Assembly: GCA_018136815.1 (NCBI GenBank)
Contig: CM030936.1
Coordinates: 1,648,569-1,712,568 of the forward strand
From: Isochrysis galbana
Lineage: Eukaryota; Haptophyta; Isochrysidales; Isochrysidaceae
Direction of reading: 5' to 3'
Length of the DNA stretch: 64,000 nt
Shown here in pieces: positions 1 to 10,848 of this stretch. A model generated the notes under the pieces. The model worked only from the letters and a program-made list of their open reading frames with translations. It was not told where the DNA came from and did no database searches. Within the stretch, counting starts at the first letter, position 1. Each line of letters starts with the position of its first letter. Made by a program: the position numbers and the translations under genes.

Positions 1-2711
1 AATGAGGTTGTCGTCGTGCTCTCCCCGCTTCCCAGCGATCAGGGGCCTACGATGACCAAGCCTGAGCGCCACTCGAGCTTGCGCGAGCTCAAGGCTAACC
101 ACGAGTTGAGGGCACTCTCCAAGTCTTTGTACCCGGTCATCCTCATGAGGGACGAGATCATCACCTGGATCAATAGAGCTGCGCTCGAGACCTTCGGGTA
201 CGCGGAGAGCAGCGAGCTGGAGGGCAAGCCTTTGACGACTGTACTGCAACACAGCGAAGCTCACACGGGCGAGCTGGCGCAGGGTGAGTGGCCCCGCCAG
301 GAAGGTGCGGCCTGCCTGAGCGGCGCGCCGGGCGTACGCGCTTCGAGCGTCCTCCCGCCGCGCGCTACGCTCCGATGACATGCAGCCCGTCACCTTTCAT
401 GCGGAAGCTGACCCTCCCCCATCTTCACAATGGCAACGTACAGGTGTGATGGGCCTGCGCAAGGACGGGGTGCAAGTGCCGGTACGAATATCCTGGAGTC
501 CGTCCGGAGAGCCGGGCGAGTATATTGGTATGCTCAATTCGATGGCAGACACGCTGGCCCGCGAGCACGCTGAGTCGGAGCGCTCCGACTTCCGTCGAGT
601 GCTGGAGACCCTCTCCGAGCCCGTCATCATGATGCGCGGTCGTCACATCGTCTCCGTAAACGCGGCGACGCTCGAGGCGTTTGGGTACGACTCAAAGGAG
701 GAGCTTGAGGGCCAGCCGGTCACCATCCTGATGCAGCCGACTGAGGCGCAGTCGCACGACGCGTACGTCGATAGGTATGAGCAGACGGGCGAGCGCAAGA
801 TCATCGGCAAGCCGCGCGGTGAGCTCTCGCCCATCTGCTCGCCTTTGGCGCCACAGCCCACACACTGTCGGTAGTGGGCCTTACGTGCGCATGCTGCGTC
901 CCTTCTCACCGCTTTGCTCTCATGCACTCACTCACAGTTGTGACGGGGCGTCGCAAGGACGGCGGGGCGGTCTCGCTCACACTGTCCGTGTCACCTTGTG
1001 GTAAATGTGGCGAGTACATCGGCATCCTGTACCGGAGGACTGAGGTGGAGGCGCGCGAGCAGGCCGAGTCGGAGCGCTCCGACTTCCGTCGAGTGCTGGA
1101 GACCCTCTCTGAGCCCGTCATCATGATGCGCGGTCGTCACATCGTCTCCGTGAACGCGGCGACGCTCGAGGCGTTTGGGTACGACTCAAAGGAGGAGCTT
1201 GAGGGCCAGCCGGTCACCATCCTGATGCAGCCGACTGAGGCGCAGTCGCACGACGCGTACGTCGATAGGTATGAGCAGACGGGCGAGCGCAAGATCATCG
1301 GCAAGCCGCGCGGTGAGCCCGGCTGCCTGGCACTTTCCTGCGCTCGAGCCATGCCACGGCCGCGCCACAAATAAGCGCCTTGGCTTCATAGTGTCAATCC
1401 TTGCCCCTCGTGGGCCACTGTGCTCAAGACAGCTGCTGCATGGCCGCGGGTGCGTCGGCGCCACCTTAGTCGCCGTACCGCCACTCTTATGTGACTTGCC
1501 ACACCACTCACACGTTCGCAGTGGTCGCTGCCCGGCGAAAGGATGGATCCGAGGTCTCGCTCACACTCTCCGTCTCGCCTTGCGCAACTGCCGGTGAGTA
1601 CATCGCCATCTTGTATCGCCGATCCGACGTCGAAGCACGTATTCGTGCCGAAGCGGCAGAGGCTCGTGCCAAGGTCGAGGCGCAGTTGCAGGCGAAGGTG
1701 AACGAGCTGCTCGAATCGGAGATTGCCCGACTCCAGCTACTCATCCGCTCTGGTGGCGAAAAATCCAATACTGAGCTCGGGATCTCCCGTGAGCCAACGC
1801 TGCTCGCAGCGTGGACGGGTGAGCGCAGCTCGCCGAGTATGATCCAGGCGAAAGGCGTCCCCGAATCTATCTTCTCATGCCTCGCCGTCTACGTCAATGG
1901 GACGGGGCAAATCACCTCTTGCCGCTGGATGCACCATGGACAGGCCATTAGCCACCAGGCCACCCTGACATATGGAAGTCACGCCTTTGTGAAGGTGTTG
2001 ACGGAGCCATTTTTGCGCGTCTCGCCTGTCGCGCACAGCTTCGGCAAAGCTAGTGGCCACCCTGCACTCGCGAACGAACAGCCTGTGCTCTATGCGGGCG
2101 AGCTCGAGGCAGACGGGCGCGGAGACATTCTGCGTTGGAATAACCTGAGTGGCACGTACAGAGCTGATGACTCCATGTGCTTTCAAACTGGCCTACCTCT
2201 TGACCGCTTCTGGGCCGTGGTCAACTGCAACAACCCAAACGAAGGGGAGTCGGAGCACGACAAATGCTACGTTCGCGTGCACTCCGGTGTGCTCCTACGC
2301 CGTGTACTCTCACTGTCGGACGCCGAGCTGGAGAAGGTGCGCAGTGAGTGGGACACACGAGTGCAGTCGCTGTGCGAGAGGGACGACATGGCAAGGCGAT
2401 GCTTCGAGGAGGTGCAGCGCTCACTGGACGAGCGCTGCCGCGCCGTCAGCCAGTACGGCTACCTCACTCGGGTCAGGGACGACGCTGCCGATTCGTATTC
2501 TTTCCCGCTCAATGTCCACAACACCTCTGGACCCCCTTCGAGGACTTCTTCAGTGGGGGGTAATCTCTCAGAGCACGCGGCCGGGGTACCTTCGTCCAGC
2601 ACGCCTTCGCCGGTGAACAGCCCGAGGCCAACGAATCACGGTGTGCTGTTGACTACCTCGCATACGGCGCCCTCGCCATCCATCCAGCGCGCACTAGATC
2701 GAGGCATGTAG
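1..2711 (+). CDS. Multi-PAS domain protein, 3' part (5' end outside window)
   Basis: Four exons are visible: up to 283, 444-818, 938-1312 and 1522-2711 (TAG). Every junction is phase 1 with GTGAG donors, and joining them gives one open frame. Three PAS cores are seen, each with a motif like VIMMRG..IVSVNAATLEAFGY followed by a PAC-like segment ending GEYIGILYRR. PAS domains bind small ligands or flavin/heme or mediate dimerisation; no kinase or other output domain is visible. A predicted coiled coil (about 1625-1730) precedes a C-terminal domain containing RWNNLSGTYR and a Ser/Pro-rich tail. A CAG at 32-34 could be an acceptor, so the gene probably starts upstream; the first in-frame ATG is at 52. 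Exons 2 and 3 are near-identical duplicates. Exons are inferred from consensus sites and frame; ligand and role are unknown. Confidence 0.75.
561..1312 (+). repeat. Tandem duplication of a PAS-coding exon (494-bp period)
   Basis: Bases 561-818 and 1055-1312 align without gaps at a 494-bp offset and show only about four differences by eye. The first two differences lie near the left edge; the other two (TCC/TCT and GTA/GTG) are synonymous. The introns after each copy are not similar, so either the duplication was followed by intron divergence or the exons are kept alike by gene conversion. Confidence 0.85.
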
Positions 2712-3690
2712 ATGTTTTGCCATTGGGATGGTGGAACGGCATCCGGTCCGATCGCCGGCAAGCCCGTGTGCATCTGCGCTGCCTCCGCGTCGCGCCGTCG
2801 AAAACGATTTCCACCCACCGGCCATGTTTGCTCACGTACTTATCTTTGGCAAAACATCCCACAACAAACATTACGAGGGTAGTAGTGTTTAGTGCTACGT
2901 GCTGGATCTCGTCTCAGATTCAAGCGCGGCAGCTATATCGATGCCGTGGTCATGGTGTGCAAGCTGGAAACGGCGCCTTTCTCGCTCGGCATTGCAAGGC
3001 TAACGGCATGTGAGCCTCAGCAAGTCATCCAAGCATCCAACCTGCCCTTCCAGAGTAACGGGATCGCTCACTGAGCAATATGGTATTTAGTTGGGATGGC
3101 AATTATGTATTTGTTGAGCCGGTGCGGAAGATGTTTGCTCTCCGTCTCCAAATGCGGCACTTCCAAGTCCATCGATCTGCTATGTGTTGCTACGATGTGA
3201 CATTGATGCTTCAAATTCAACGACGCATGCTTCCCGATTGCTTAGTTCTTGCCTAGTCCAAAATCCATCATTATAGTCTGACCTATATGGAGCGTACATT
3301 AAACTAAATAATTGTCGTAGTAGTCAACTATCTTTAAACAGGTAGGGTCATGGAGCGCGCGTCGCTCCCCTCCTCCCCTGCCGTCTGACATTGATGCTTC
3401 AAATTCAACGACGCATGCTTCCCGAGTGCTTAGTTCAACTAAGTTTATACTTAGTTCACATGGGGGAGGCGCCTCGTGCCCTCCTCCCCCTCGGGCTCCA
3501 ACTCCCCTCCGGGACTCCGGGGGGGCCGTGGGTCATCCTCAGACCTCAGACTCTGCCTCTTGGCATGAGCTGAGCAATCAGCATCCTGACCCAGACCTCC
3601 AGTGGGCGCGGGTCAGGAGGCTCACTCCCAGGCCCACATGGGGCCCAGCACTCGTTCTTGTTCTGACCTTCCCCAGTCATATAGTCATAT
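2712..3690. other. Gene-free stretch with short repeats
   Basis: No convincing coding exon was seen. A 51-bp direct repeat occurs at 3198-3248 and 3386-3436 with one difference in its core (GATTG against GAGTG). The 137-bp spacer contains an ATGGAGCGCGC motif near 3351 that also starts the reading frames at 28100 and 38664. From about 3437 to 3680 the sequence is a diverged relative of the repeat at 8811-9292: it shares the GAGCTGAGCAATCA / CCAGACC / GTGGGCGCGGG series of short blocks. Confidence 0.6.
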
Positions 3691-4690
3691 AGGATTGAGG
3701 ATTGATATGACCATTGCCATTGGTCGCTCATCTGACATTGTATACGCACAGACACCATAAATGTATGACGCTGGATGCCATTAAGGTCGCGTTCCGTCGA
3801 ACGATTCCGAAAGAGGACCACGCGGACGTTTTGCGTTTTGTTTTCACGCATCGTCTACGGAATATGGTTAGAAACAATACTTATTGAAGGCGCAGGCCAA
3901 GTAGAACCTACGAAGAACAGGCCTGGACGACAACGAAAGACAGCAAGTCCCAAGAAAGAACCGGAACCCAACAAGAAACAACAAGCCTTGCAAGAAGCTA
4001 AACAAGCCTTCACAAGGTAACCTGAGAGCCTGAGACAAGCGCGCAGCGAGTGACAGGCGACCTGGCTCCTTTGGGTCAAGATTACCCGAAAGGAGGAAAC
4101 CTGGAATCTAGATGGACTTGACAAACAGGCTAGACGGAACGAAACGAGAACTCGAATTCTAGATCGCTAGGGACGAACCCTACCAACCTAGAAGTACCTG
4201 AGCTTCACGTGTGGCCGCACGGCGAAGGACCTGGAAATAAGAGCCTGGAAATCGCATCATCTAGGATGAATGCGACAGAATGAGAATGAGAGCTTCTTAG
4301 GTCCGAGGTAGACACGGGAGACTACAACGCAAGGTCCCAAAAAGGTAAGGACACAGAACCACACACACTAAACCAAACGGGGCGAAAACTAACCACACCT
4401 GGACGGACGGCCAAGCGTCGGCACCAGGGCAATTCAGCAACGCGCAGACATGCGACGGAGGGGTCGGCACAACAAGGACAGACCTCGCTGGGGAGCTATG
4501 ACCGATACACGGAGAGAAGACAAAAGACAGTCATGGAACTTTTGATGACATCGAGAGAAAGTAAGAGAAGAGGCGGTATATCAATCGACGAGACCTTGAG
4601 GCTTAAAATATAAAATAACCCGCAGATTAGAAGTAAAAGTCTGTCATCGTATGGAATACGACATATAGGCAATATGGGGCGTCGGACCCG
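3691..4690. other. AT-richer gene-free stretch
   Basis: Base composition drops well below the window average. A 40-codon open frame at 3765-3887 (start MTLDAIKVAFRRTIPKED) has basic/hydrophobic alternation but no recognised homology and low coding confidence. The rest is A-rich with frequent stops in all frames. No tRNA or rRNA signature was recognised. Confidence 0.4.
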
Positions 4691-4699
4691 TAATTTAAT

Positions 4700-4952
4700 A
4701 TATGTCTAGGCACCTTTTAAGTGAAAGAAACACATCTCTCAGTGGGAGCGACGTCCAGTTCGGCTCGTGTGAGCCGCCAGAGCGTGTGCAAGGGGGGGGG
4801 GTCCGACCGGACCTCGCACCGTCTTTTCGGACGAGGATTCTGAAAAGGCGGGGAGACCCTCCGAGCCGCTTTCGCCGGGGCTTTCCGCTCACGGTCGAAA
4901 ATGTCGACCCCCCCCCATATTAGTACTTAAAAAGCCGTGTTTGACCGCCCTA
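4700..4952. mobile_element. Short element ending in TGTTTGACCGCCCTA
   Basis: The terminal motif lies at 4938-4952. Its reverse complement and the following roughly 85 bases match the left end of the candidate transposon at 60218: after TAGGGCGGTCAAACAC both continue with a taa.tactaa.atg stretch, a G-run and an ATTTTnGACCG block. The left boundary is not defined; 4700 is an estimate. Its insertion appears to truncate the protein-coding fragment that begins at 4953 on the opposite strand. Confidence 0.6.
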
Positions 4953-5090
4953 CCAGTAGGTGAACCTCGGCCTGTCAATGCCGAACTCCCGCGCCCAGTC
5001 CGCCTTCGTTCTCCACACCGACTTGTCGGCGTCGGGGTGGTACCAGCACAGAATGGCCTTAAGGGCGCGCTCCTTCGTGTCCTCCTGCGG
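4953..5090 (-). pseudogene. Fragment of WYHP-type HTH-like transposon protein
   Basis: Reading the minus strand from about 5081 to 4953 gives a segment with ERALKAILCWYHPDADKSVW followed by WAREFGIDR. It aligns residue by residue with the ORF at 60884-61792 (ERACKAVVCWYHPDTDRSV and WAAEFGVDR). The frame stops at the TAG formed with the TIR-like motif at 4938-4952, so the copy looks interrupted by insertion. Upstream on the same strand (to about 5281) a shifted frame preserves a further DD-x-VLR..GG similarity, indicating decay by frameshift. The WA.EFG.DR.R pattern resembles a recognition helix, but the family is not identified. Confidence 0.6.
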
Positions 5091-5484
5091 AGTCACGCGC
5101 CCCCCGGTTGTGTATGATGTGCGAGGGGCTGCTCGACGCCGGGACCGCCCGGCAGGCTCGTCTCCTGCCCCCCCCCCTCACGAAGAACATCCGCGGCAGC
5201 GTCGTCGATCGCAACGGCGAAGGGAGATGCAGCCGCAGCGCCCCCTGCGTCGCGAGCGCGACAGGGGTGCATGGGAGACAAAGCTGGGCTTGTGTATGCC
5301 CTCGCTGCGATGCGAGTCCTGGGGCCATAGAGCTGCAGGGGAGGCTGCTGGGGGGGCGAAGAACACGTTGCCAGGGTTCAACGCGCGCTCAGGAATTGAG
5401 TGGGCACGGAGTAGATGTCGAAGGTTCAAATTTTATTTCCACCAGAAGAAATGGGGCATGTCCATGAAGCTCAAGCCTCTAGGA

Positions 5485-5940
5485 GTAGAGAGTACAGTCT
5501 CTAGAGTAGAGTAGAGTATCTAGAGTAGAGTCTCGTACTCTACAGTAGAGAAGGGGAGGAGGAGGAGAGGGGGGGGACAGACAAGGCCGTCGGGTCGGGG
5601 ACGCGGTCATCAAGCCGCGTGCGGCCGCCCATCCTCTCCCCCTTTTCCCCTTCCCTCGGTCTTTTCCCTTCCCCTCTCCTCTCCCTCTCTTCCTCTCCTC
5701 TCCCTCTCTTCCTCTCCCTCTCCCCCGTCTCCTCTCCTCGCTCTCTCCTCTCCTCTCCTCCCCGACTCTCCGCTCCGCTCTGCCCGTGCCATCAGCCCCC
5801 CCCCCCCCCCCCCCCCCCAAAGGCACCCCCCCCCACCTCCACCCCCCTCGGCAGACACGCCTCGTGGGAATCTCACCACAACCCCCCCCCGCTTTCATAC
5901 CCCCCCCCCCCCCCCCCGGGCGACCCTCCTCACGCCGCTT
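5485..5940. repeat. Low-complexity block upstream of the CoA-transferase gene
   Basis: Three simple-sequence tracts follow one another. An imperfect (TAGAG)n array occupies about 5490-5550, a pyrimidine CT tract 5630-5780, and runs of C interrupted by A or CT lie in 5796-5920, including one uninterrupted run of more than 20 C at about 5797-5818. Long reading frames here on either strand are low-complexity artefacts (Arg/Glu/Gly or Pro/Ser only). Confidence 0.9.
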
Positions 5941-5982
5941 CGGCCATCCTCTGCTGCCACAACCCTCTCTCGTCCACCCACA

Positions 5983-7874
5983 ATGGCGCTCGCTTCCGCA
6001 CGGCTGCGCACACTGCCAGCATCCCTCTGCCGGGTGCGTATGCGCCGCTCGAGCGGCGGATACTACCTGCGCCCGCCTCCTCCCGCGCGCGCTGGGCCCC
6101 TCTCCGACATCACCATCGTCGACCTCTCTCGCGTGCTTGCGGGACCGTACTGCACTCTGCTGCTGCGCGAGCTGGGTGCAAGAGTCCTCAAGGTCGAGAC
6201 CCCGCACGGTGGTGACGACTCGCGCCACTTCGGACCGTGGCTGCCGTCGGGTGACTCGGCATATTTCGAAACGCTCAATGCGGGCAAGGAATCCATCGCA
6301 CTCGACCTAAAGAAGGAGGAGGACATGTGCACCTTGCACAGCTTGCTTGCGAAGGCTGACGTGCTCGTCGAAAACTACAGACCAGGCGTGATGGACCGGA
6401 TGGGGCTGGGCTGGGAGGAGATACACAAGAAGTACCCGCGGCTCTGCTACGCATCCATCTCAGGGTGTGGCGTGGGTCACAGCCGCCCAGCCCGCAGTCC
6501 ACCCGGCCACGTCCCTTGGCGCCGCCCCCTGGCATCGCGCTCAACTGACCACGCTCCATTGTTGCAGATTTGGCCAGACGGGTCCCGATCGGATGCGGAG
6601 CGCATATGACTGCACCGTTCAGGTGCGCCAAGACCGGCCTCGCTCGGTAGACGCATGCCTGCGTTCGATGCCTGATGGCTTGACTGACTGACGGCGCTGG
6701 CCGCGTTCACATGACTGCCGCAGGGCTTGGGCGGCATTATGTCTGTCACCGGATCGGCCTCCCGGCCGGACGAGCCCATTCGTGTAGGCATCTCAATAGG
6801 TGATATTGGCGCCGGCATGTACGCAGCTCTCGGTGTCACCGCCGCGCTCCACCACCGCGCACGCGAGGGCGTGGGATGCCAAGTTGACGTGTCGATGCTC
6901 GACTCCCAGGCACGTGTCGGGCCTCCCCACGCCCCATATGCTGCAAGGGGCTGTGCGAGCGCGTGGAGGCTTGCTTACTGCCCTGTTACACCCTCTCCGC
7001 AGGTCGCTCTGCTTCTGCACCAGTACACCACGTACGACGTCACTGGCAAAGAGCCCAAGAAGCTTGGTTCTCGTCATCCCACTATCACCCCCTTCCAGTC
7101 CTATCTCGCGGGCACGGGCGAGGTGAGACTTGCGAGCGGCAGCCTTTGCCCCTGCTCCGTGGCGGACGAGGGACGTGTGAGCCCACCTGCCCTCATCCCT
7201 CCCCGCCAAGCGCAGAGCGCTGAGCATATCGTCATCGGTGCCGGCAACAATAAGCTGTTCAAGATCGTGGCCGAGACTCTTGGCCATCCCGAGTGGGTGG
7301 ACGACGAGCGATTCCTCACCAACGGAAGCCGGACGGACCACTTTGCGGAGCTCAAGGAACTGATGGAGGAGGCACTCACCCAGGCGAGTCCAACTGATGC
7401 GTGTGTGTATGCTCGGTTGCCCAGAGATAGGCGGCTCGGCGCACCTCCGCCTCACGCCTCACTGACTGCCCTTCCTGACGTCCTTGACAGAAGCCCCCGG
7501 GGAAGTGGGTAGATCTACTCGTTGAGAGGGGCGTACCAAGCGCGCGCATCCTCGGCATTGCTGAGGCCTCCGCCCACCGTCAGATCGCAGCCCGGCGGAT
7601 GCTAGTCGACCACGTTTGCCTGGGCACCGACCCCGAAAGTTTCGAGGATGGCGCAAAGCTTGCGAAAGCCGGGTATCCTGGCGCCGAGCTCACTACCTCA
7701 AATGAGCACGTTGGCTCTCCTGCCGAGCCGCGCAAGCTGCTGCGCACTGCGGGTAACCCAATCAAAATGCCGGGCGTTCTTCCGGATAAGCTCACTCGGC
7801 TGCGCTCCCCTAAACTAGATGAGCAGGTGCCACATGCGGCGCCCACCCGGCCACATCGCACGTCTCTATCATAG
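5983..7874 (+). CDS. Class III CoA-transferase (succinyl/formyl-CoA transferase family, SUGCT-like)
   Basis: The enzyme would move CoA between carboxylic acids. Six exons are inferred: 5983-6464, 6568-6622, 6724-6909, 7003-7122, 7216-7383 (or starting 7225) and 7491-7874, about 464 codons. Family landmarks occur in order: DLSRVLAGPYCTLLL and ARVLKVE near the N-terminus, DVLVENYRPGVMDRMGLG, FGQTGP across intron 1, RVGISIGDIGAGMYAALG, and VDVSMLDS, whose Asp matches the catalytic Asp of formyl-CoA transferases. VIGAGNN and HRQI follow later. The first 30 residues are Arg/Ser/Ala-rich without acids, fitting a mitochondrial presequence as in SUGCT. Introns 3 and 5 appear to use GC donors (CAG|GCACGT and CAG|GCGAGT), required to keep frame. 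Substrate cannot be read from sequence. Confidence 0.88.
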
Positions 7875-7925
7875 CCAGTCCGCCAGTCGCCAGCGCCGCC
7901 AGTCGCCAGCCCCACCAGTCGGATG
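7875..7925 (+). repeat. Short CCAGTCGCCAG tandem array
   Basis: Immediately after the CoA-transferase stop codon, GCCAGTCCGCCAGTCGCC-type units repeat about four times with small changes. It lies in the presumed 3' UTR. Confidence 0.6.
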
Positions 7926-7978
7926 ACGTCACCGTCCCATCAACCCCCCATGTCGCATAGGGCACAATACTCCGCCAG

Positions 7979-8131
7979 GAATTCGAGCAGCCGCACATTG
8001 AGGGCGGCGCCGAGTACGCTGTGGAGGAAGCTCGTTTACAGGCGGAAGTTGCCCGGGCTGTATCGCAAGCCTTGAGCGAAAAGCCCAAGGACCCCGTCGC
8101 ACGTGTGGCGGAGTTACTGCGCGGCAAGTGA
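7979..8131 (+). CDS. Possible terminal exon, DPY30-like motif (tentative)
   Basis: After a CAG at 7976-7978 an open frame of 50 codons runs to TGA at 8129-8131. It reads as an Ala/Glu-rich helix ending SEKPKDPVARVAELLRGK, reminiscent of the RPxDPIxFLAxYLL signature of the DPY30/RIIa dimerisation motif. Third positions are GC-rich as in neighbouring host exons, supporting coding use. No matching upstream exon was found with confidence, so it may be the last exon of a small gene or a relic. Function is inference only. Confidence 0.3.
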   Translation, partial: EFEQPHIEGGAEYAVEEARLQAEVARAVSQALSEKPKDPVARVAELLRGK

Positions 8132-8810
8132 AACGGACGCCCTCGTCGTTTTCGTCGAGTGAGACGCCACATATGGCGGGCTGCAGATACTCAAGACAAC
8201 ACCTGATCCTGAAGGTGCTTGCCGCTCGGACCTGGTCTTGACTAGGCACCCCAGTGGTGGTAATGAGCCATCGAGTCCCATGCATTATGCTGGGTGGAGG
8301 ACAAGGTTGGGTGCGGACTGAGAGGGAAATCAACGCTTTCATCTAGGTACATCCGTTGCTTGGCGCTCGTCGCTGCTTGTTCCTACCGAGCATGGTGGAC
8401 CCATGGCAATTGGTTCATACATCCATGCGGCTCCGGCCCCGTAGAAGCAGTTAGCGACCACCACCAATAACCACCACCAGCCCTCGACAACAGCGGTGGC
8501 GCTGCGGCTGATGCTTTTGGGATGGATTGATATTTCTTCTAGCCTGTGATGGAGAGGTTGTCCACTTGGAATGTGGCCCGCCGGCGGGCGACGACGTGGC
8601 CGCGTGCTAGTTAGTCAACTCGTAGCGGCACCCATGATGCGGCCATGTGGCGAGGACTGGCTGGCAGCGGGCCAAGAGTCGGCCTTAATCATCATTGTAT
8701 TGTGTGAATGAATGCAACATTGGCACTGGTGCACCTTGGGTGAAGGGAGGTTTTTGCCCTCGCAAACATGAGTGTATTTGAGGCCATCAATCAAGCAACT
8801 AAGTTTTCAA
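8132..8810. other. Gene-free stretch
   Basis: No exon-like frame, recognised repeat or RNA gene was seen here; composition is mixed and stops occur frequently in all frames. Confidence 0.5.
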
Positions 8811-9292
8811 CCTACTTTTATAAGTGGGGGTCAATGGGGGCCTCGCGCCCCCCCCTCTCCATCGCGGACACCCCCCGGGGTGGGCCCGTACAATCAACCC
8901 CAGCCCCTGCCCTTTGGCAGGGGCTGGGCAATCAACACTCTGGCCCAGACCCCTAGTGGGCGCGGGCCGAGACTCGCACTCCCACGCCCAGCATGGGCCT
9001 GCCCTCGAGCTGACTCCCCCCCCTCCCCTGGTCGCCAGGCATACAGAGGCCACTGGGAGGCTCCAATGGCCAGCGTGGCAAGCGTGGGAGAGGCAGGGGG
9101 GGCCAGGGGCTGAGCCCCAGCCTCCACTGCCCCCTGAGCTGCCCTTGCTGGCCCTCTGGGAGCCCCCAAAGGCCCTCTGAGAGCAGGCCGTGGCGCGCCG
9201 CATGGCGACGCGCCGCAGGGAGAGGGGCGGAGGAGAATGGAGAGAGGGAGAGGGGGGAATTTGCGCCCCCCCCCGATGGAGTGCGGTAAGAA
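8811..9292 (+). repeat. Dispersed GC-rich repeat R, copy A
   Basis: This segment begins CCTACTTTTATAAGTGGGGG and ends near GATGGAGTGCGGTAAGAA. Its full length recurs inverted at 49965-50445 with matching blocks throughout, including the pair of CAGCCCCTGCC / GGCAGGGGCTG arms and the GCGCGCCGCATGGCGACGCG block. Diverged relatives lie at about 3437-3680 and 31236-31495. No conserved protein frame is seen, so it may be a non-autonomous element or an LTR-like piece. Confidence 0.75.
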
Positions 9293-9363
9293 GCTCAAGA
9301 GCGACAAGGTGCAAGAGATTTGCGATAGCAACTTGATCCGCAAGCAAGAGAGCAACCCGTACG
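9293..9363 (+). mobile_element. Inverted Copia integrase fragment
   Basis: In plus orientation this encodes LKSDKVQEICDSNLIRKQES, identical to integrase-domain sequence of the Copia element at 10849-15982, which lies on the opposite strand. It is joined on the left to repeat R and on the right directly to an LTR fragment, showing rearrangement. Confidence 0.85.
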
Positions 9364-9448
9364 TGAGTGGCGAAAGCTTTCTTGTTACTTGTCTCTTAGG
9401 GGTCTCCACCCTTGCACGGTCCGTTGTCCGTTCAAACGACTCAACCGC
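9364..9448 (-). mobile_element. Truncated Copia LTR (85 bp)
   Basis: The sequence from TGAGTGGCG at 9364 to TCAACCGC at 9448 matches the first 85 bp (plus-strand orientation) of the 258-bp LTRs at 10849 and 15725, with small differences. It stops abruptly at pol sequence, so a deletion removed the rest of this LTR together with RT and RNase H. It probably is the remnant 3' LTR of the older, interrupted element. Confidence 0.8.
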
Positions 9449-10848
9449 GCCCGGTACTTGGCGGAAGCCTTGCACGTACATGCGCGACTTGCGGATGCCG
9501 TCGCGCTTGTAGCGGAGGGTCTCACCTAGTGGGATGGCGCGTCCCACTTCCTTGATTGGCTTCTCGTCGATGAAGGTCTTGTTGGTCACCAAGGTGTTGT
9601 ACTCCTTCATGCGCGCCTCCTCCCACAAGTCTTGTTCATCTTGTGGTAGGTACTTGAGTTGGTGCGGCTTGAAGGGCTTTGGGAAGCCGATGTAGATGGC
9701 GTCGTCGCACACCTCGGTCGCCATCAAGATCTTGTGGCACATCGACGCCGAGTACTCGCTTGCACTCTCGTCGCCAAAGACAGTGTTGTCGTTGCCCAAG
9801 GTGGAGTAGTCCATCACCGTGTACGGGAGCTCCTCTCCCGCGATGCGGCTTGAGCGGCGTGGTGCGGTGTCCTCCTTGCCATCTTCCGACTCGAATGGCC
9901 CGCGTTGCACTTCGCCACTTGGCGTAAGCGTATCGTTATCCTCCTCATCGGACTCGATGATGCGGCGGTGACGTTGAGGAGCTCGGATAGGCGACGTGGT
10001 GTCGGAGGCATTGTCGCTATCGTCCTCTTCCACCTCCGTGATGGGGCCCGAGTAGGAATGCTCCGAGGGCGTGTAGTCCGGATCCTCGTGGTCCTCCGGG
10101 ATGCCAAACGCGTAGATTGAGCCATGCATCTTGCCGTATTGGTCGGTCTTGTCAATGGGGATCTCACCCCCCCTCGTGGTTTTCCACGGGAACTCGGTCT
10201 CCATGAAGGTGGCGTGCACACCGCTCACAAACACCTTGCCCGTCTCGAGGGACATGAAGATGTTGCCCGTGTGGTAGCGTGCCGGGCCCAAGTAGATGCA
10301 CTCTTGTGCTTGCTCCGACAAGTTGTTGTCGCGGTACGCCTTGGGCTTTTGCACGATGGCCTTGCAACCGAACACCTTGAGCATGCTCAGGTTGACCGTG
10401 TGGCGGATGCCGGCACGCACTAGAGGAGGAGCTGTGTCTTTGGCGCCGGGGATGCGGTTGATGATCACCATCGCGGGATAGAGCGCAAACTCCCAATACT
10501 CTTGGGGGGCATTGCATCCCAGGAGCAATGGACGCATGGTGCGCTCGAGCAACTTGACCGCGATTTCCGCAGGGTTGCCCCACGGCTCGTACGGGTTGCT
10601 CTCTTGCTTGCGGATCAAGTTGCTATCGCAAATCTCTTGCACCTTGTCGCTCTTGAGCACGGGCTCATTGTCCGAGTGCAAGCGCTTCACGATGAAGAAC
10701 CCTTGCGTGTCCGCCAAGAAGCGCTGCAACATCGTTGGATGCTCCGACTTGAAGCGCATGGGATACGCGAACACGAGGCCGGAGAAGACGTCGTAGAACA
10801 CGTCCACGTACTTGTAGCCCGTGAGTACGCTGCGGCAAGGCATAGTGA
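9449..10848 (-). pseudogene. Older Copia element: integrase to RT-start remnant
   Basis: The minus strand encodes integrase from MPCRSVLTGYKYVDVFYD through the DDE-type HSDNE and GNPAE segments to the start of reverse transcriptase (YVQGFRQVPG), nearly identical to residues in the intact copy. It begins exactly where the gag-protease half at 15983-17722 stops. The intact element inserted between these two halves; the duplicated AGTGA sits at 10844-10848. The RT, RNase H and most of the 3' LTR are deleted. The open frame continues past 9449 into LTR and repeat R only by chance. Confidence 0.9.

Noticed and set aside
5479-6228. A 249-codon minus-strand Arg/Glu/Gly-rich frame
   Set aside because: Produced by CT/GA and C/G homopolymer tracts and the antisense of CoA-transferase exon 1.
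8894-10843. A 649-codon minus-strand frame apparently joining integrase/RT to a novel Arg/Ser/Pro C-terminus
   Set aside because: The frame runs from a Copia remnant through a truncated LTR and into repeat R by chance; the three parts match separate repeats elsewhere.
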